From Thinopyrum elongatum (lineage: Eukaryota > Streptophyta > Magnoliopsida > Poales > Poaceae), in assembly GCA_011799875.1 (NCBI GenBank), contig CM022298.1, forward strand, positions 728,368,135-728,432,134: a stretch of 64,000 nt of DNA, given 5' to 3'. The position numbers and the translations under genes were made by a program. This document shows, piece by piece, positions 31,281 to 43,640 of this stretch. The notes under the pieces were generated by a model. The model was not told the DNA's origin. It ran no database searches and saw only the letters and a list, made by a program, of their open reading frames with translations. Each line of letters opens with the position of its first letter. The first letter of the stretch is position 1.

Positions 31281-31635
31281 AAGTCTACTAATTGACAATG
31301 ACTTGATCTTCCTTTTGGAGTGAAGTAGTTTGTTTGTGAATTGACGAATGACCCCATGTACTGGACCATCCATGCCTTTGCATGCGCACACAAGTGGGCC
31401 CAAAGCTGTTAGACCTAAGCATCTGGGTAGGATTAGTATTCCATGCCGACTTGGTTACGTGATTAGCTAGCCTAGTGTATATATATATATACATCTGTCC
31501 CCTGTCCTTGCAATCACCCCGTCAAATCGATACAAAGAAGGAAGCATTCATGGGATGGTCCAGTACATGCATGGAAGCTAATCCAGTACCGTACGTCTCC
31601 ACCACCACGTCCAGTACTCAAGTACGCCGGCGTTT

Positions 31636-31839
31636 TCCGAAATCCAAGTTTGACCGTAAATTTAACCAACGAGACTGACTACGGCAGGAGCAAAAATTAT
31701 ATCACTGAATTTATATCAAAAATACGAATTCAGTGGTATAATTTTTGCTCCTGCCGCAGTCGGTCTTGTTGGTTAAATTTGCGATCAAACTTGGATCTCG
31801 GAAAGCGCAGGCACACTACATTGTGGAGAGGAGGGAGTA
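31636..31839. mobile_element. Stowaway-like hairpin MITE
   Basis: Two arms of about 74 bases (31636-31709 and 31728-31802) are nearly perfect inverted repeats around an 18-base loop. The right end continues to GAGGAGGGAGTA, the Stowaway type terminus next to TA. The left outer end is not recognisable, so that side is decayed or rearranged. A transcript would fold into one long hairpin. Confidence 0.65.
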
Positions 31840-31908
31840 TATGCATGTACTATTTCTATCGTTCTCTTTCCTGCACGGATATTTTTTGAGGAATCACATC
31901 ACATGATA

Positions 31909-32275
31909 TATATGCATGTCAAATCAAATGGATATTAATTACTCTGTTTGAATTCTAATGTTGATCTGATCAGGGGCCTTCAAGAAGAGCACGCGCGGAC
32001 AAGGATGACTCCCAGTCTCTGTCTGCCGACGCCGAGGAGGACAAGGAAATGATGAAGTTCGTGCTTGGCGATCACGACACCAACTACAAGGAAGGGATGT
32101 AGTTCGTGCCGGGACACCAACATGGATGACTTCTGGATGCAGTTCCTGGGCGACGACGCCTAGTACTCCAGCGCAGACGGGGACAAGGATAACTCCTGGT
32201 TGATGTTTATCTCCTGGTACAGCCAAGTCGAACCCATTGTAGTAAAGCATAAGGTCAAGGGCATTAATCAAATTT
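31909..32275 (+). pseudogene. Exon-like sequence of unknown gene, copy 1
   Basis: A pyrimidine-rich lead ending TCTGATCAG precedes GGGCCTTCAAGAAGAGC, which looks like a splice acceptor followed by coding sequence. Parts read as an acidic peptide (for example DKDDSQS, EEDKEMMKFVLGDHD), but stops interrupt every frame. The first 150 bases are repeated at 32847-33016. I do not recognise the gene. It could be a captured gene fragment carried by a transposon. Confidence 0.35.
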
Positions 32276-32299
32276 CAGCCCCCATATGTCCGCGTACAT

Positions 32300-32840
32300 C
32301 ACTACCGGAATCGACCTGTTTGTGGAGTGCCCTTTTGCAGGCACTCGGCAAACACAGCCTTCGTCGAGTGCTGTGAAGAATACACTCCGCAAACACTCAA
32401 TACTCGGCTAAGAGGGGTTTTTGCCGAGTGCCGTGTATAATACACTCGGCAAACAGATAACACTAGGCAAACGTTATTCATGGCACTCGGCAAAGCCAGG
32501 GCCACGTGTCCCCTCCCGCCATGTCTGATGGCGCCGTGACGGTGCCACGGAGTTTGCTGAGTGTCAGCTAACAGACAATGGGCAAACACATCTATTTGCC
32601 GATTGCCCGACCGACAGCATTCGACAAACTCAGTTTTTTCTTTTCTTTATTTTATTTTCTTTGCTTTGCTTTGCTTTCTTCTCTTTTCTTTTCTTTCTTT
32701 CTTCTCTTTTCTACACTCAAGTACATATACCATTACATGTAACATGTTAAAATTTGGCATTTTTCCAGATCTGTTTGCTATATTTAAATCATTAAGTGCA
32801 TTTCTAGGCATTAACAAAAAAGAAGAAGTTTGTGTCTGTT
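32300..32840 (+). mobile_element. CACTA element, left end only
   Basis: Starts CACTACCGGAATC, the CACTA terminal motif. It is followed by about a dozen direct and inverted subterminal repeats of the GCACTCGGCAAAC / TGCCGAGTG type up to 32630, then a pyrimidine tract (TTTTCTTTGC-like) to 32715. No matching right terminus (GATTCCGGTAGTG) is found before the second exon-like copy, and no transposase is present. It is a truncated end. Confidence 0.75.
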
Positions 32841-32846
32841 AATTAT

Positions 32847-33016
32847 ATATGCATGTCAAAGCAAATGGATATTAATTACTCTGCTTGAATTCTAATGAAC
32901 CATGCATGGTTCATCTGATCAGGGGCCTTCAAGAATAGCGCGGACAAGGATGACTCCCAGTCAGTCTGTGTCTGCCGACGCCGGGGACGACAAGGAAATG
33001 ATGAAGTTCGTGTTAC
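32847..33016 (+). pseudogene. Exon-like sequence of unknown gene, copy 2 (partial)
   Basis: Repeats the intron-like lead and exon-like start of 31909-32062 with small indels, then diverges after GATGAAGTTCGTG. A perfect 20-base palindrome ATGAACCATGCATGGTTCAT (32897-32916) replaces shorter sequence of copy 1 just before the putative acceptor. Confidence 0.4.
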
Positions 33017-33126
33017 TCACTCCATCCATCAATATAGGGCCTAACACCAAATTTGGTTTTTCCAAAATTACAGGGCCACTTTCCATTCATTCTTTTAAAA
33101 CATCCTTTGGAGTCACGCATGCAGTG

Positions 33127-33129
33127 TTA
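33127..33129. other. TTA target duplication, left
   Basis: Pairs with TTA at 54415-54417 around the Harbinger element. Confidence 0.7.
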
Positions 33130-33447
33130 GGGCATCTCCAACGCGGTCCCCTAAAACGGACACACTATTTGTCCACGGACTGGTCCAGACCAGTCTGCGT
33201 ACATTGATACGGGAGCTGGCCATCCAACCGCATCCCCTGAACGTCTGTCCAGGTCCGGCCAATTTCATTTCAAATGCGTAGGAATACGAGCAAATTAAAG
33301 TGCGGTGTTCATAGCGCCAGATCAGAACCAAAAAGAGGTGGATGTTCATAGTATTTACATGCACCCGATCACAAAAGTTCCGGTCCGGCAGTCCGTCCAA
33401 AAAAAGGCATTTTTGCCCACCCAGACCGGTTGTCCGAGCCTCCTCGC

Positions 33448-34544
33448 TCACTTTACCGTCGGATCGTCCTCACCAGCCGCCTCCTGACAAGCCCCCTCCT
33501 TCTTCTCCACCACCAGATCAGCCGCTAAGCGCTTCAACATCCGGACATGGACGGCGCGCAGGATCATTGCCGCATCGTCGTCCAACTCGTCCACTTTTAT
33601 GGTCAAGATCTTGGTATCCTTCACAGAGGCCGTGAGCTCAACCTTCCTCTCTTCAAGCTTGATCTTCTTCTCTTCGAGGTTAATCTTGTTCTCCGCCGCC
33701 GCCATCAACATGTTAAACCACTCCACCTTCTTTTCCTCCTTCACGTCATAGCGCTTGACATATGACTCCTCCTTCTTCGCCAAGATGTCCTCGAACCTTT
33801 CCGTTATCTTGGCCACCGCCCCTTCTCGCTTCATCTTCTCCTCCTCCCACTTCTTTTCGCGTAACCCCCTTCTAACATTCTTGGGCGGCTCTTTTGTTGG
33901 ATCGGTTGGATCACCCACTTCTTCCTCATTGCCGATGCCGGTGGTCTTAATGGAATTGGCAATGCCATTTTGCCACTTAGGTTGCCCATTCAACTTCAAC
34001 CAACAATGCTAGAGGACAAAGACCTTCTTCTCCACCTTCAAGAACAAGTTGCACATCCGGCCAAATGAGCAAAACATAGAGCATATCCGGACAACAAGTT
34101 GCATATCTGGCCAAATGAAGAACACATACAACAACTTACTTGCTTGGTGATTTGCGCACCACTTGGCCACTGAGCGATGAGTTGTTTTAAATGGTCGTAA
34201 TACTTGTTCACGGACTCTTGGATGATGTATCATCGATGGTTGAGTGACTTTGTCCCACGATTGCGGATGAGTTGGTTGCAGTAGGGCTCAAAATTCTTCT
34301 GCTCACGGAACCAAGAATGAATGTTAGCCCAAAATATTGCGCCCCTTTGCTCCGTGCCATGGATCGGATCGATGCTAGTGGTCAACCACGCATCGCACAA
34401 TAATTCGTCCTCCCTCATGTTGAAACTTTCTCCTCTACCCCTCTTCTTTGGATCGGCCGGCCATTCCTCTGGATCAAGGTCATCGTCGCCCTCCTACTCT
34501 GGCTGCCCGGTGTACGTGCCCGGCTGCGTACCCGGCTGTTGGGT
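33448..34544 (-). pseudogene. Trihelix/Myb-like and NAM-associated domain gene, 3' part
   Basis: The minus strand encodes MREDELLCDAWL and IFWANIHSWF, the start of a Myb/trihelix-like DNA-binding domain (34418-34230). IIQESVNKYYDHLKQL follows in another frame. After a gap, a 183-codon frame (33999-33448) holds a NAM-associated C-terminal domain with a highly charged coiled coil (EEKKIKLEERKVEL). This layout is shared by PIF/Harbinger ORF1-type proteins and by many grass proteins annotated by that domain. Frameshifts, an in-frame stop upstream of MREDELL and separation from the 5' part by a retrotransposon make it a pseudogene. Confidence 0.6.
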
Positions 34545-34549
34545 GTACG

Positions 34550-36574
34550 TGTAGGGGAACACAACAGAAAATAAAAAATTTCGGTATAGCGAGCACGCCC
34601 AGGACCAGTACGGTGACTGCATACAAGGTTTGATCTGATCCGTACCGACTCGAAGCGCAGCGGAAGAAGAGTCGGTGGAGATCGTCGGTGCAGATCCCCG
34701 CAGCTAGGATTTACAACCTCCCAACCGCGAGGATGTACTCCCTCGTCGGACAGCCCTTCGGGAGGCGGTCGGATAGTCCCCCGGACGATGTCACGGACAG
34801 TCCTTCGGGAGGACCCTCGAACAGCACCTCGGGCAAAAGATCGGAACTACGACCTCTCTACGGGGTTGCACACATACGGTGTCAGCTATCCGGCAGGGCT
34901 TCGCCGTCCAGAACTAGTTCCTGCCGGAACCCAGACCGCCTTTCGGCTTTACAAAACTATTTCGCGGGGAGGGAGAGAGAAGCCAGACAAGTCTATGGCA
35001 TGTGTATGAGAGCAAGGATGAAGGATTGGGCAGCCCCCTCTCCTCCTTATATAGGAAAACCAAGGGGTAGGATGGGCATTCAAAAATACCAAAGTACCCA
35101 TGAAGAAAACACTTTCCAAGGGCACAAAAGGGAAAACCAAAGGACATGTGGAGCTCCAAGGAGGAGCGCCACATGTGGCCGGCCAACCCCTAGAGGGCCC
35201 CCCAAGGGGGCTCTCATCCATCCATGTCATCCCAAAATATCTTGGGCTTCCAAAAATATCCCAAAAAGCACTTTCACTATTCACGACAACATTTTTCAGC
35301 GTCCGTTCGAACTGAAAATATTTATGTGGGCTTAGAACATTTCCAGTACCCACTAAAATAATTTTCAATGCGTTCCAGAACAATTCCGGATTAGTGAGCA
35401 TCTGAAGCGGTTTCGGCAGCTCCGGAACATTTCTGATTTTCATCCCGGAAAATTCCAGAAAGTTTCCAGAATGATTTTGGCACCCTCCAAGAATTATCAG
35501 GCATGTGCCGAAACCATTTTGACTTAATGGTATCCCCTGAAACAACTTTTTCAGTTTCACCGAAACTCATCCGGTGACCTCTTTCTTCAGAACTTTTCCG
35601 CTGTCTCCGAAAACTTTTTTCGGAAACTTTCTCTCAGACTCCCTGTCTAGTATTCAGCAGATAGATGACCCTTAAGCGTGTGACCCCATAGCTTCGGTGA
35701 AGTATAGACATGACCCGGAACCCCTTCCGATCAATGATCAACATCGGAGCCGTGGACACCCATATTGACCCCTATACCCACACGAATGAATATTCGAGTG
35801 AACCTCCAGTTGCCATGTGCTATTCCTATTGCTTCGCGATAGGTCACAAACACCCGAGGTGAGATTTATTGCATCCCCGTGGAACAACAATTTGTCCACC
35901 ATGCAAGTTACCTCGTTACCGGTTTTGTTCTCTTTTCTCGTTTCCGTGTTCCGGCATCCCTGTGATCAAATCACCTTGTGTCTGGCCAGACGATGATGGA
36001 TACCGTAACACTGAGAGGGCCCGAGAATATCTCTCCATCGTCGGAGGAGCAAATCCCAATCTTGAGCTATCTCGTTACTTGCCATACTTTTTCGTGAACC
36101 CGTAAGCCACCGTAATAGCCACCCATTTACGGATGACGTTTAACAAACCCCAAAGTTCACGAAGCAAGTACGAAGGAACTTGATACTCTCATGGTCTAAG
36201 GAGTTATGCAAACATTAACTTCCCTGTGTTGTAAACATTGACTTGTGACGAAGGTATCTCATAGCATAACATCAAATCGGGTCGATTCAACACAAATGTT
36301 CTACTAACATCGTGCCCTCAAAATTGCTGGCATAGCCATGCCCATGATCAGGAAAACAGGATCATCATGCATTACTTGAGCCAGTCATAGAGGCTTGACT
36401 AGGAATACATTTTACCGTTTATTATCCCACACGTGCACATGAGTTTCCCTCCGAGCCTCGTTTTATTTGCAGACTCAAGAATCATTGCAGTTATAGCATG
36501 GAACATAAACTTTCATTACAAACCAGGAGATACAAAATAACTGTTATTACTGCCTCTAGGGCATATCTCCTACA
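34550..36574 (-). repeat. 3' LTR of Copia element 1
   Basis: 2025 bp, pairs with 51448-53487. The adjoining internal bases (GACTCCCACTTGCACTAGAG on the plus strand) are the polypurine tract on the minus strand. A TATA motif (minus strand TATATAAGG at 35045-35053) lies before a block of CCTTCGGGAGG repeats. Confidence 0.9.
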
Positions 36575-37223
36575 GACTCCCACTTGCACTAGAGTCATAA
36601 TCCAGTTACATGGCTTCCCTAACACCAATGGCTATCCGGTGCTGCTCATGCTTTGCACGTGGTAGAGGCTTTGTCATCGGGTCTGACACATTCAGATCCG
36701 TGTGAACTTTGTGTACTTTCACTAAACCCTCTTCGACATGATGTCGAATGAGTTTATATTTGCGTTGAATACGTCTTGTCTTATGGTGCGAACTTGGCTC
36801 CCTTGCCTGAGCCACGGCGCCACTATTATCACAATAGATCTCCACCGGGTCCAGAGCACTTGGAACCACACCAAGGTCTTCAAGAAATTGCTTGATCCAT
36901 ACCGCCTCCTTGGAGGCTTCTGAAGCTGCAACATACTCCGCCTTCGTCGTAGAATCCGCCATAGTCTTTTGTTTGGAACTTTTCTAATCAACTGCACCAC
37001 CGTTCAATATGAAAACATAGCCTGATTGAGATTTGAAGTCATCTGGGTCAGTCATGAAGCTTGCATCAGTGTAATCACTTACAATGAGCTCTTCATCACC
37101 TCCGTACATAAGGAGTAAATCCTTGGTCCTTCTGAGGTACTTAAGAATACCCTTGACTGCGGCCCAGTGTTCCAATCCTAGATCACTTTGGTATCGGCTG
37201 CTAACACTTAGCGCATAGGAAAC
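36575..37223 (-). pseudogene. Copia element 1: RNase H and 3' end of pol
   Basis: Minus-strand frames 37298-36984 and 36962-36606 carry Copia RNase H: VSDYTDASF (first acidic residue), the MADSTTKAEYVAASEASKEA block and YCDNSGAVA. They end KPLPRAKHEQHR, the usual Copia C-terminus. The first frame begins inside the nested element boundary at 37224, so coding upstream of VSYALSV is separated by 9.6 kb from its continuation at 46797. A frame break separates the two pieces. Confidence 0.8.
37219..37223. other. GAAAC target duplication of element 2, left
   Basis: Exact match to 46797-46801. Confidence 0.9.
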
Positions 37224-39368
37224 TGTAGGGTAATGCAGCAGAAAACAAAAAAATTCTGACCTACGCACCAGCCCAGGACCACTATGGAGACTGCACACAA
37301 GGTTTGATCTGTTTCGTTACCGACTCGTAGCGCAGCGAAAGTAGAGTCGATGACGATCGGCGGTGCAGATCCCCGCAGCTAGGATTTACAACCCCCCAAC
37401 TGCGAGGATGTATACCCTCATCTGTTCGTCAGACAGCCCTCCGGGAGGCGGTCGAACAGTCCCCCGGATGGTGTCGCAGACAGCCCTTCGGGAGGACCTT
37501 CGAAACTCGAATGGTCACTCGGACAACCCTTCGGGAGGACCTTCGAAACTCGGACGGTCACACGGACAGCCCTTCGGGAGGCACTCTCGAACTAAGACCG
37601 AAACAATGATCTCTCTACAGAGTTGCACACATACGGTGTCATCTATCCGGCAGGGCTTCGCCGTCCAGAACTAGTTCCTGCCGGAACCCAGACAGCCTTT
37701 CGTCTCTATGAAACTATTTCGCTGGGAGGGAGAGAGAAGCCAGATAACATCAGATGGCATGTGTATGTGAGAATGGATGATGGTTTGGGCAGCCCCCTCA
37801 CCTCCTTTTATAGGAAAACGAAGGGGTAGTATGGGTATTCAAAATACCAAACTACCCCCACTTTATGTCACACACAAAGGGCATGGAAGGGAAAAGGGAG
37901 TGCCATGTGGAGCTCCATGGAGCTCCACCATCTTGGCCGGCCACCCTCCTTGGGGGCCCCCCATGAGGGGCTCCCTTATCCCCACTCCTTCTAGAAGGCC
38001 TTTTGGAAATATCCCAAAAGGTGGTTTTTCATAAATATCCCAAAAAACACTTTCACTATTCACGACAACATTTTTCAGTGTCCGTTCGAACTAAAAATAT
38101 TTATGTGGGCTTAGAACATTTCCAGTACCCACTAAAATAATTTTCAACGCGTTCTAGAACAATTCCGGATTAGTGATTTCATCTGCGAAAAGCATCTGAA
38201 GTGGTTCCAGCAGCTCCGGAACATTTCCGGTTTTCATCCCCGAAAATTCCAGAAAGTTTCCAGAATGATTCTGGCACCCTCCAAGAATTATCAGGCATAT
38301 GCTGAAACCAATTTGACTTTATGGTATCCTCTGAAACAACTTTTCAGTTTCACCGGAACTCATCCGGTGACCTCTTTCTTCGGAACATTTCCGCTGTCTC
38401 CGAAAAACTTTTCCAGAAATTTTCTCTCAGACTCCTTGTCTAGTATTCAGCAGATAGGTGACCCTTAAGCGTGTGACCCTATAGGTTCGGTGAAGTATAG
38501 ACATGACCCGGAACCCCTTCCGAGCAATGATCAACATCGGAGCCGTGGACACCCATATTGACCCCTATACCCACATGAATGAATATTCGAGTGAACCTCC
38601 AGTTGCCGTGTGCTATTCCTGTTGCTTTGTGATTTGTTACGAATACCTGAGGTGAGACATGTTGGCATCCCTGTGGATCAACTCCTTGTCCACTATGCCA
38701 GTTACCTCGTTACCGGTATTGTTCTCTTTTCTCGTTCCATGTTCCGGCATCCCCGTGATCAAATCACCCTGTGTCTGGCCAGACGATGATGGATACCGTA
38801 ACACCGAGAGGGCCCAGAGATATCTCTCCATTGACGAAGGAGCAAATCCCAATCTTGAGCTATCAAGTCCCTTGACATACTTTTCCATGAACCCGTAAGC
38901 CACCGTAATAGCCACCCATTTACGGATGGCGTTTAACAAACCCCAAAGTTCATGAAGAAAGCATGAAGAAACTCGATACTCTCATGGTCTAAGGAATTAT
39001 GCAAACATTAACTTCCTGTGTTATTAACCATTAACTTGTGACGAATGAATCTCATAGCATAACATCAATTCGTGTCGATTCAACACAAATGTTCTGTTAA
39101 CATTGTGCCCTCAAAGTTGCTGGTGCAAACACGTGCCCATGATCAAGAAAACAGAACCATCATGCAACACTTGAGCTAGTCTTAGAGGCCAGACTAGGAA
39201 TACATTTTACCGTTTATTATCCCACACGTGCATATGAGTCTTCCTCCAAGCCTCGTTTTATTTGCAGACTCGAGAACCATAGCAGTTAAAGCATGGAACA
39301 TAAATTTAATTATGAACAGGGAGATAATCAATAACATTTATTATTGCCTCTAGGGCATATCTCCTACA
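37224..39368 (-). repeat. 3' LTR of Copia element 2
   Basis: 2145 bp. Minus-strand TATA motif CTATAAAAGG at 37804-37813. Several tandem CCCTTCGGGAGG units lie between 37430 and 37590. The adjacent polypurine tract is on its right side. Confidence 0.9.
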
Positions 39369-42300
39369 GACTCCCACTTGCACTAGAGTCAATAATCTAG
39401 TTAATGCTAATGCACTTTACACCTGTGGCACACTGGTGTAAAAGTGCTTTGCATGTGGTATATCCCGATGTCCAACGGATCTGACGACTTTAGCTCCGTG
39501 TGTACCTTCGCATATCCTCGCGTTTTCACGCTTTCACAAAATTCATATTTTGTGTGGATTTGGCTTTGTACGTATGCGAATCACAGGTCAAACCTGGATT
39601 CCTCAGACTGAGTTATGGAGCAACTACCTGCAGTAGTGTCCCATTGACAAAAGCCATCTTGGAACCATACTAAGTTCATGAATGAACTATATGATTCAAC
39701 AACTTCTTTGTCGCTTCTAAAGCGTCAACATACTTACCCTTTGTCATAGAATTCGCCACAGTATCCTGTTTAGAACAATTCTAACTTTCCGTGCCACCAT
39801 ATTGTGTGTTACACAAAACCCTCAAATTAAATTGAAAATCGCATGGAGCATTGATGAAGACTGTATCGATGTAATTACTTACAACGAGCACTTCATAATC
39901 TCTGCTTGCGAGAAAACATGTTATCAGTACTACTCTAGTACTCAATGACATCTTTCACTGTTGTCCCGTGATAAGTATTTTGATCACTTTGGTATCCATG
40001 CTTGCAACTCCTTGGGAGCATCGGACATATCTGGTTGTTTTACATACCATGGAATACATGACTAATCTAAACACAAGAGTGTGTGGAATCTCCATCATGT
40101 ATTTTGCTCATCAGTGTTTTGGGACACCGAGTCTTGCAAAAACTCTTTCCATGTGACTTCGGCAAGAATCACTCCTTGGCGTTTTAAATGCTAAAAGGTT
40201 TTAGCACCTTGTCAATATGTATTCATTGCTTAGCCCCATTAGGCAAATCTATCTCCATAGATCATCATGCCTAATATTGAGGCTATTTAGCCTAAGCACT
40301 TCATCAAAAAACTATTTTCAAATGAAGTCCTAATTCGTGTCAAGAAATTTATTTCCAACTAACAATGTGTCAGGTACACAAGGTTTTTAGAAATATTATC
40401 ATGCTCCCACTTACTTTCTTGAAACCACAAGCATCTTCGTTACCCATTGATGAAGTCAAACCCCTTTGACCATTTCATCAAAACACGAAGATTCCAACTC
40501 CACTTTGCTCTCTTCTGTCCATCGCTGGAATTCTGAAGTTTGCACCCTTACTAGCATCCTCTGGATAGACAAAATACCTTGGACTGTAACACATGTAGGT
40601 CCTTGGTTTCATTTCCATCAGATGGAAATCCTTTCGTCATCCATGTATCAATTGCTAGTTTAACCCGATCTGACTTTAAGCATCGCTACGGTGAAACAAC
40701 CTCATCGTAGTCAACTCCTTGAACTTGTTATTGCAACAAGTCGAGCTTTATGGATAAAACATTTTTTCCACATCAGTTTATAGTTCCATAAAAGTTCGTT
40801 AGACTCTAAGTCTTCCGAAGGGTTCATCAGGATATGATCTTGAATCATTTATACGGAAACTATCTCAGATTATATTGGCATTCAGCCAATCCCGGAGTCA
40901 GGGCCCATCAACGCTTCCTTGTGTATCGTAGGTATACTGTTGTCTAAAAACAATATCTCGTTTGCGCACCTGAGAGGTTTGCACGAGCCTTGCCCACGTG
41001 GTTCAGCTGCAAGTTCGACCGAAGTCCATACATTTTATTATAGATACTTCCGTATCAGTCGCAGTAGGAAACTCCGGAATTACTTCCAAGGTTCCTTTCC
41101 TTTGACCTGATGACGAAGATACTAGTTATCTCGTCGAGTTGCACTGTCCTCCCACTCACCTTTTGCAAGAACTATTCTCTTTAAAAGCATACCGTTTTGT
41201 GGCAAAACCCTTTGCCTTGTTATAGTGGTGGGGGAATACCCAATTTACTTGGGATAACCTACAAAGTAGCACTTTGTCTGATTTGGAATAGGTTTGTAAC
41301 CTTTTACACAAGCCTCATATTCCAAATGTTTAAGAAAAGATATAACATGGTTGGGCGTACCATACCATGGCATCATTTCAACAGACCCGATGGAGCTCTT
41401 TTCAGTGTAAAAGCCGCAGTCTCTAAAGCATCACTTTAAAAGGGATAATGGCAAATTTATTTATGTCATCTTTGATCTTACCATGTCATAAATGGTTCGA
41501 TTACATCTTCATGGACTTTCCACTTGCAGTGGTGTTCCGGGAGGTGCAAGTTATGAAACCCCTTTCACAACTCATCAGACATTCGCTAAACTTGTAACTC
41601 AAATATTCCTTTCTGTAATCGAATTGTAGAAACATAATTTTCTTGTTACAATAACTTCTATTTCATTTTTGAAAACCTTTCGAATGAATTCAAAAGATCC
41701 AGACTTACGTCTCATCAAGTAAATATCCATATATCTACTTGAGTCATTTCTGAGGATAGATAAATCCATTACTAACAACATTTATCGGACTACACACATC
41801 AAATGTATGATCACCAATAAGTTTGTTGTTCGTTCCTTATGGCATGTGAACAGTGTTTTAGTCACTTCACTTTTCGGAGGAAAGTTGCAAGTGTTAGATG
41901 ATTCAAAATCAAAAGACTTCAAAATCCATCATAATGGAATTTTCCATGTGGGTTTCTCCAATGTGACCAAATGTAGTGCCACACTGGTGTGGTGTTCTTT
42001 TAGTCTTGTGACATTTAGCGTCAGTGTTATGGATGTATCATATTACCATCAATATTCATAACATATATCCCATCTTGGATGGAAGCATGGCCCTTCATGT
42101 TATTCATAATACTGAAAAACAATTGTTGTTTTTATGAACAACTCTTTTGCAACAAACATTGTGCAATGGGCTAGAGTCTATGAAACTCTAAAATGAATTA
42201 TGAAAGTAAACCCAAAGGTAACGTATTATTATCAATATTCATAACATACATCTCATTCATAATGAAAGTATGGCCCTTATGTTATTCATAACACCGAACA

Positions 42301-43640
42301 TTAAAAGTTCTCTTATGAACAACCTTCTTGCAAGATACCTTATGCAATGGGCTAGAGTTTGTAAAACTCTAAATGAATTATGAAAATAAATACAGATGGT
42401 AATACACCGATGGAAGATATAGTACCATTTACCATGTTCCCTGTGTATACCTAAACCTCATTCCTCGCTAGTCTTTCAGGCCATAGTAGTTCTTACATCG
42501 AGTTGCAACAGAATGCAATTGAGCGGGTATCTTTGTGATTAACTCATAATACCCAAGAATCAGTGATTAACAATTTAATCATAATTCCCAAGAACTATAT
42601 CTTTGACCAGCCTTCTATACATCAAAACCTTGTATGACATTCATACATGAGCTGGATATTCCAGTCTTCTTTCTTTCTGCCTTTATACTTCTAACAGTTT
42701 AACTTTTAGTATTTCTCCTACTCTCAAAAGAAGCACCCAACTTAAGAGTGGTGTTTAGCCACGGACTTCCTAGGCGTGAAAATTTCACTAACACCCTTCG
42801 GACACTTCCTTTCTCTTTAAGTTGTTGTTTTATTCACCATCATCATATGACGGGGGTTCTTCTGGATCCCTTTCCCAATAGTCAAATGCATAGTAAACAC
42901 TTTTACTAATGCTTGCAAACAAACATGGCTTTGTTTGTATCTGAAAAAGATTTTCAGTTCCATGAATATCACATAACTATCCAAACTTTCGAAGTTCGGG
43001 TCTCATGGAAGCAAACATATTGCACTTTGACCATAACAGAATTCTAGCTTTTGGATCGAGGGACGAGAGTCACATGATCCATAGCATTAGTGGAAGAATA
43101 CCGAAAGCATGCGATAGGACAAAGTCCTTCTTGGCACTCTTGAGGACAATCCTCACATTACGTTACCAACCGTAAAGTTTTAACCAGATATTTAACAGCT
43201 AATTCGATTTTCATAGGGAAGGTGGAAACGCGAGCCATTACTCTACAACTATTATGCAAACCACACTTAGACAGAGTTCACAATTAATTGCACTGAGAAT
43301 TAAACAAGTTAATTCAACAGTGCGCTCCCACTCAAATCAATATCTCTCAAAATTGATTATGAGTGATACAAGATCCGCATATCAATTCAACGCCATTGAC
43401 GGGAACATCACTGATGACGGGAACTTCAATCGGTAGGCCAACATGCCGATCACATCTCTATGCGACTCTTGTTCATCTTTCGATGGGCGTGTTCCGAGCT
43501 CAGGACTTTCAAGGTAGAACGTCAAGACAACCAAGTGATCTCGTTGCGAGGTCTCAACTCACCCGTCTCACACATCCCTAATCGTTTGTACTCATGGAAA
43601 CATGACGCACTCCGAAAAGTTAGGTGCCGTGACGGTGCTA
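39369..43640 (-). pseudogene. Degraded Copia pol remnant of element 2
   Basis: No frame over about 90 codons. Remnants remain alignable in order with element 1. The stretch 41599-41781 on the minus strand still reads SSRYMDIYLMRRKSGSF and FKNEIEV, matching the integrase core SRYGYIYLMKHKSKTF and FQNEVEN of element 1, with both flanking catalytic blocks lost. Near 39440-39520 and 39590-39680 are traces of the RNase H region. The antisense frames here are artefacts. Confidence 0.7.

Noticed and set aside
32561..32842. Phe-rich 93-codon frame
   Set aside because: It is a translation of the pyrimidine tract inside the CACTA end.
34688..35335. Open frame of 215 codons and similar recurring frames in each Copia LTR (for example 51553-52080, 44786-45103, 55628-57700 shadows)
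   Set aside because: They are antisense or frame shadows of the repeated LTR sequence, recur in every LTR copy with frame changes, and show no domain.
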